Source: Planctomycetaceae bacterium (lineage in GTDB: Bacteria; Planctomycetota; Planctomycetia; Pirellulales; Thermoguttaceae). Taken from it: 6,763 bases of DNA. Location of the stretch: the NCBI GenBank assembly GCA_003532715.1, contig DOEZ01000502.1, positions 1 through 6,763 on the forward strand, written 5' to 3'. The notes under the pieces were generated by a model. It made no database searches. It worked only from the letters and a program-made list of their open reading frames with translations, and was not told where the DNA came from. The translations under genes and the position numbers were made by a program. Within the stretch, counting starts at the first letter, position 1. Every line of letters begins with the position of its first letter. Shown piece after piece: positions 3,857-6,763 of the stretch.

Positions 3857-5527
3857 TCATCCCCGCAAGACCGATTTGAGCCACGTCGCTTCGCTACTCG
3901 GGTTGTCGGAGGTGATGACGGCGCTGCTGACGGCGATTCGGCGGATGCCGGTGGCGAGTACTTGGACGACGTTGTCCCGATCGATGCCGCCGATTGCGAA
4001 TGCCGGAAGGCTGATCTCGGCCGCGACGGCCGCCAACAGTTCGGGCCCTGGAAATTGGTCGAACTGCTTCGTGCCCGAGGGGAACGTCGGGCCGACGCCC
4101 AAGTAGTTGGCCCCGTCGAGGACGGCCGCCCGGGCCTGTTCGATCGAGTGGACACTCACGCCGATCAGCGTGCCGGCGCCGACCAGCGAGCGAACCTCCT
4201 TGAGCGGCAGTTCCTCCTGGCCGACGTGGACCCCGTCGGCGCGCGCCAGAAGGGCCAAGTCGGGCCGGTCGTTCATCACGAAGAGCGTTTCGCTCCCCTG
4301 CGTGATTTCGCGGAGCAGCCGCGCCCGCTCGAGCAGCGTCCGGTCGTCGAGCCGCTTGTCGCGCAGTTGAATCACATCGACGCCGGCAAGCACCAGGTCG
4401 CGAGCCAAGACCTGAAAATCCTCAGGCGTGGCTTGGCCGTCCAACAGCACGTAGAGCCGCGCGTCGGCGAGCCGTTCGCGTCCGTCGCACGCGACCTCGA
4501 CGGCACGTTGAAGCGTGTAACTCCGATAGCGCAATTGCTCGAACGCCGCTGCCAGCCGCGAATCGATCAGTTTGGTGAACTCTTCGAGCGTGCGGAGCGA
4601 TTCCTGGAGGCGGCAGAAATTGGCGGTGAGCACCGAGCACGGTGCGTCGCGTCGGATTTCGCCCTCGGTCGACAGCCCGGTGCCGACGTCGGCCTGGGTC
4701 TCTCGCGCGGCCAGTCGGAGCCGGATCGAAATCGGCTCCAAGGCGGCGGTCAACTCGTGACGGAGCCGTTTGAAGTGCTCGGTAAGATGCTTGTCGTCGA
4801 GCACGAATCGGACGTAGTCCTCGACCACGCGGAGCCCTTCGCGGGCACGATTCGCGGCCGCGTCGACAACCCGCAGTACGCCGATCTGGTCGAGCCGGTT
4901 GACGGCATGGACGGGTGCGTCAGCGTCGGCGTCGCGGGGCGGCTCGGCCGGCAGTGCGGACGAGGGATCGCACGGCAGATCGTCGAGATCGATTGGTTCG
5001 TCGATCGGTTCGCCAATGGGCTCGCCCTCAATCAGTTCATCGAGTTTGGGCAAGTGTCCATGCAGGCGATGGAGCTCGATCTCGATCGATTCGGCGGAAA
5101 GGCCATGCTGGCCCAGCCATTGGGCGACCTCGTGGTCGGCCGCCAAAAGGCCCAACAGCAGGTGTTCGCTGGCCAACTCGGCGGGCTGCCCCCGCTTGGC
5201 GAGCCATTCGACCGCGAGATCGACGGACGACTGCATGGCGGGCGAAAAGACCCCGACACCCTGCTCGCCAGTCCCATTGGGGGTAGGCTCCTCGCGAGCC
5301 GGCTTCCGAAGCCCGGGCCACCGCCGGAGAACCTCTTGAACCGTGATCCCATTCCGTTGCAGCATGGCGGCCGCATGGCATTCGCACTCGCCGAGGAGCC
5401 CGAGCAGGACCGACTCGGGCATCATACCTTCCTGGTCGGCCCGATCGGACCATTGCCGGGCCGCGTGTAGAGCCCGCAGCGCGCCGGGCGTGAACTCGAC
5501 GTGGGACGAAAATCCGTTGAGCGTCAT
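3857..5527 (-). CDS. thiE: Clp N-domain / ThiD2 / thiamine-phosphate synthase fusion
   Basis: A 556-residue enzyme that joins HMP pyrophosphate and HET phosphate into thiamine phosphate in the cytosol. The ThiE barrel is at about 355-556: QLRDK (387-391), NDR (419-421), DGVHVGQ (431-437), GVSVHS (456-461), GVGPTFPSGTK (477-487), AIGGI (511-515) and a closing AVSSAVI (532-538). Residues 215-347 match ThiD2, a family of HMP-phosphate kinases often fused to ThiE (VVDAAANRAREGLRVVEDY, then LTANF and RLQESLRTLEEF). One chain could thus phosphorylate HMP-P and condense it. The surprise is at the N-terminus: residues 11-61 and 95-150 are two Clp_N repeats, the second with EHLLLGLL, as in ClpA/ClpC chaperones but without any ATPase part. 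An acidic linker with GEPI/DEPI repeats (165-190) follows. The ATG at 5525-5527 has no clear Shine-Dalgarno. No thiC, thiG or other thiamine gene is adjacent, and I see no TPP riboswitch upstream. ThiE and ThiD2 are firm; the Clp_N role is unknown. Confidence 0.93.
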   Translation of the reverse strand: MTLNGFSSHVEFTPGALRALHAARQWSDRADQEGMMPESVLLGLLGECECHAAAMLQRNGITVQEVLRRWPGLRKPAREEPTPNGTGEQGVGVFSPAMQSSVDLAVEWLAKRGQPAELASEHLLLGLLAADHEVAQWLGQHGLSAESIEIELHRLHGHLPKLDELIEGEPIGEPIDEPIDLDDLPCDPSSALPAEPPRDADADAPVHAVNRLDQIGVLRVVDAAANRAREGLRVVEDYVRFVLDDKHLTEHFKRLRHELTAALEPISIRLRLAARETQADVGTGLSTEGEIRRDAPCSVLTANFCRLQESLRTLEEFTKLIDSRLAAAFEQLRYRSYTLQRAVEVACDGRERLADARLYVLLDGQATPEDFQVLARDLVLAGVDVIQLRDKRLDDRTLLERARLLREITQGSETLFVMNDRPDLALLARADGVHVGQEELPLKEVRSLVGAGTLIGVSVHSIEQARAAVLDGANYLGVGPTFPSGTKQFDQFPGPELLAAVAAEISLPAFAIGGIDRDNVVQVLATGIRRIAVSSAVITSDNPSSEATWLKSVLRG

Positions 5528-5534
5528 GATCCGG

Positions 5535-5571
5535 TTCTCGAATGTCGCGGGAGAAGGCCAATTCTCGAATG
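5535..5571 (-). promoter_or_regulatory. Direct repeat just upstream of the thiamine fusion gene
   Basis: TTCTCGAATG occurs at 5535-5544 and again at 5562-5571, 27 bases apart, each preceded by CC and two purines. The nearer copy ends eight bases before the start codon. It could be an operator or a leader element, or chance; no known regulator site matches. Confidence 0.35.
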
Positions 5572-5737
5572 GTTGCAGGGATCGGCGGTCGAAGTCTCTC
5601 CTCTCGTTCGGGCCACGGTGCCCGGGGTTCGCCTAAGCCGGGTGGGGCGATTGCAGTGAGCCCCCTCCGCACTTACTTAAGCGACGCTGCGCTCACCATT
5701 ACTTAGGGAGCGAAATGGAAGTCGGGAACACTGATCT

Positions 5738-5780
5738 TCGCTAATCCTCGCTAATCATCAAGATTAGCGACGATTAGCGA
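5738..5780. promoter_or_regulatory. Four-box palindrome of TCGCTAATC / GATTAGCGA
   Basis: TCGCTAATC at 5738-5746 and 5748-5756 is mirrored by GATTAGCGA at 5762-5770 and 5772-5780 around a five-base centre, ATCAA. The boxes on each side are spaced exactly ten bases, one helical turn, and the two 19-base arms differ at one position. A weaker box, TAATCAGCG (5781-5789), may extend the right side. The design fits a cooperative operator, but it could be an interspersed repeat. It lies 211 bases before the thiamine gene and 445 before the membrane/TPR gene. Confidence 0.6.
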
Positions 5781-5795
5781 TAATCAGCGTTCTCC

Positions 5796-5898
5796 TCCCT
5801 CGCTGGCGCCTCGGGCTAGTATTGGGGCTGGTATGGGGTCCCTCGCTTGCGCTTCGGGTTAATTCGGGTCCCTCGCTGGCGCTTCGGGCTAGTATGGG
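5796..5898 (+). repeat. Three copies of a 30-base repeat
   Basis: Units begin TCCCTCGCTGGCGC or close variants, run through TTCGGGCTAGTAT, and end in GGG. They lie at 5796-5825, 5839-5868 and 5869-5898; the last two abut and the first is separated by 13 bases. Each unit can fold weakly (CCC...GGG and CGC...GCG). Copies 1 and 3 are closest to each other; copy 2 has drifted (TTAATTC in place of CTAGTAT). Confidence 0.8.
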
Positions 5899-5925
5899 AT
5901 TCTGGGGCTGAAAGGCCGCAGAATC
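5898..5925. repeat. Hairpin GATTCTG / CAGAATC
   Basis: Perfect seven-base arms (5898-5904 and 5919-5925) surround a 14-base loop that can itself pair through GGC and GCC. No T-run follows, and it directly abuts the 30-base repeats, so it is probably part of the same repeat cluster. Confidence 0.6.
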
Positions 5926-6132
5926 GACAATACTCACTTAACACTTACCTAATGTGCCACAAATGGGAGAGGTATGCAAGTACGGCATGGTGGCTCCCCC
6001 CCCGTGAATGTTCGTGCGGGGTGGGCGAGTTATTCACGTTCACACTGTTCCGCTGGCCATTTTGCGAGGCGAGCCCAACGCCGTGGCCGGAAGCCGGCTA
6101 TGCCCGGGCCTGGCCCCCCGTTCTTTGTTGCC

Positions 6133-6161
6133 TTGATTCAGCAAGTTTTGCGAGTTACAAT
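6133..6161 (+). promoter_or_regulatory. Sigma70-like promoter for the membrane/TPR gene
   Basis: TTGATT (6133-6138) and TACAAT (6156-6161) are separated by exactly 17 bases; the -10 box matches five of six consensus bases and the -35 box four of six. Transcription would start near 6168, giving a leader of about 57 bases. It is the best promoter in the window and is placed correctly for the gene at 6225. Confidence 0.6.
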
Positions 6162-6211
6162 TCGTTGGCCGCTCTCGTGCTTCGAGAACAAGGAAGGTTT
6201 TGAGACTACCA

Positions 6212-6217
6212 AAGGAG
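6212..6217 (+). promoter_or_regulatory. Ribosome binding site AAGGAG
   Basis: It lies seven bases before the ATG at 6225. This supports that start over the ATG at 6234, three codons downstream. Confidence 0.75.
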
Positions 6218-6224
6218 TGACGCA

Positions 6225-6763
6225 ATGGGCACGATGCCGTGGGCCGTGTATCTCTGGCCCGGATTGCCTGGAATTTGGAAACGAGGCGACTGGTCCAGTT
6301 TTGCCGTATCGGTCGGGTTCGCCGTTTTGTTGAACCTGGCATTGATCGGCACCTTCGTCTGGACGGAACTCGAACAGGCGGCGATGCTAAACCGTACTTA
6401 TGTTTGGTTGGCATTGTTCGGCGTTTGGCTCGGTTCGGCCGCGCTGAGCTTCGGCTGGGAACGTCGGCTCGCGGCGAAAGACGCGTCGCTTGCCGAAGAC
6501 GCGTCGTTCGGCGAGGCACTGGACCAATACCTTCAACAGAACTGGTACGAGGCGGAACGAACCCTCGCCCGGCTGTTGCGCCGCAATCCGCGGGACGTCG
6601 ATGCACGGCTTATGTTGGCCACCGTGTTGCGTCACACGGGCCGGTTGGAGGAAGCGTCCGGAGAGTTGGATCGCCTCGATCGAATCGAAGGCTCGCGCAA
6701 GTGGGCCGTCGAGATCGACCAAGAACGACACTGGTTGAGCGAGGCGATCTTGAAGACGGACGA
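6225..6763 (+). CDS. Membrane protein with TPR-like region, 3' end outside window
   Basis: The reading frame is open to the window edge; 179 full codons are visible and the stop lies beyond. The N-terminus is MGTMPWAVYLWPGLPGIW, a motif I associate with a family of uncharacterised planctomycete proteins. Two hydrophobic helices follow, at about 25-46 and 58-76, with a short polar loop between, so both are likely membrane-spanning. After a charged stretch (79-92), residues 93-155 read as TPR-like helix pairs: 'Y..QNWYEAERTLARLLRRNPRDVDARLMLATVLRHTGRLEEA' carries the expected small and aromatic positions and the NP turn. The likely job is a membrane-anchored scaffold for protein contacts, but no partner is known. 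It has a good promoter (6133-6161) and Shine-Dalgarno, and is divergent from the thiamine fusion gene. I do not recognise a named gene. Confidence 0.85.
   Translation, partial: MGTMPWAVYLWPGLPGIWKRGDWSSFAVSVGFAVLLNLALIGTFVWTELEQAAMLNRTYVWLALFGVWLGSAALSFGWERRLAAKDASLAEDASFGEALDQYLQQNWYEAERTLARLLRRNPRDVDARLMLATVLRHTGRLEEASGELDRLDRIEGSRKWAVEIDQERHWLSEAILKTD

Larger units (their letters stand above)
5528..6224. other. Divergent intergenic region upstream of both flanking genes
   Basis: No gene is supportable. Leaving the thiamine gene: two direct TTCTCGAATG boxes, a stretch with a loose TTACTTA repeat (5673 and 5699), a four-box palindrome (5738-5780), three 30-base repeats (5796-5898), a hairpin (5898-5925), an inverted pair CGTGAAT (6003-6009) and ATTCACG (6032-6038), a small GCCGG/CCGGC hairpin with loop AAG (6086-6098), and the promoter and ribosome site of the rightward gene. 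Confidence 0.7.

Noticed and set aside
4641..4656. GGTGCGTCGCGTCGGA inside the thiamine gene, 15 of 16 bases identical to the broken A repeat at 15-30
   Set aside because: The encoded segment (EIRRDAPCSV) sits where ThiD2 proteins have a stretch of the same length, just before LTANF, so there is no sign of insertion. The match may be chance in GC-rich sequence.
3650..5470. A 606-codon plus-strand open frame
   Set aside because: It lies almost entirely antisense to the thiamine fusion gene, whose minus-strand product has clear ThiD2 and ThiE motifs. Its first part translates repeats B and A. Long antisense frames are common in high-GC genes.
5037..5672. A 211-codon minus-strand open frame overlapping the start of the thiamine gene
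   Set aside because: It is a shifted-frame shadow, arginine- and proline-rich, with no domain resemblance, while the overlapping frame encodes the Clp_N repeats.

Overview
The window looks like a chromosomal accessory stretch from a high-GC Planctomycetes bacterium, probably Pirellulales-like. This is inferred from three things: a membrane protein start (MPWAVYLWPGLP) with a TPR-like tail, a ThiD2-ThiE thiamine enzyme with a long N-terminal extension, and dense short palindromic and tandem repeats. I could not run any search, so the taxonomy rests on recognition only.

Only four genes are supportable, and about 47% of the window (roughly 3.2 kb) is non-coding. From left to right: 1-1051 is a gene-free, repeat-rich stretch (two heptamer arrays, a G-rich tract, a composite repeat module, a run of small hairpins). 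1052-2044 (minus) encodes an HNH-type endonuclease of moderate GC. 2045-2736 is gene-free and carries a large inverted repeat around another heptamer array. 2737-3099 (plus) encodes pterin-4a-carbinolamine dehydratase behind a strong Shine-Dalgarno. 3100-3856 is gene-free and packed with hairpins, including a second copy of the composite module. 3857-5527 (minus) encodes a three-part fusion: a double Clp N-domain, ThiD2 and thiamine-phosphate synthase (ThiE). 5528-6224 is a divergent intergenic region with a four-box palindrome, a 30-base repeat present three times and a good sigma70-like promoter. 6225 to the window end (plus) is the 5' part of a gene for a protein with two predicted membrane helices and a TPR-like region.

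The genes do not form an operon or an obvious shared pathway. The dehydratase recycles pterin cofactor, the fusion makes thiamine phosphate, the HNH protein is a presumed DNA-cutting enzyme, and the membrane/TPR protein is of unknown function. What ties the window together is the repeat content. At least five interspersed repeat families sit in the gaps between genes, and a C-B-A module of about 205 bp occurs twice in the same order and orientation (463-666 and 3612-3818). The most notable observations are the Clp_N-ThiD2-ThiE fusion, the 10-bp-phased palindrome at 5738-5780, three sequence-unrelated heptamer arrays, and the cluster of three-base-loop hairpins at 3397-3579.
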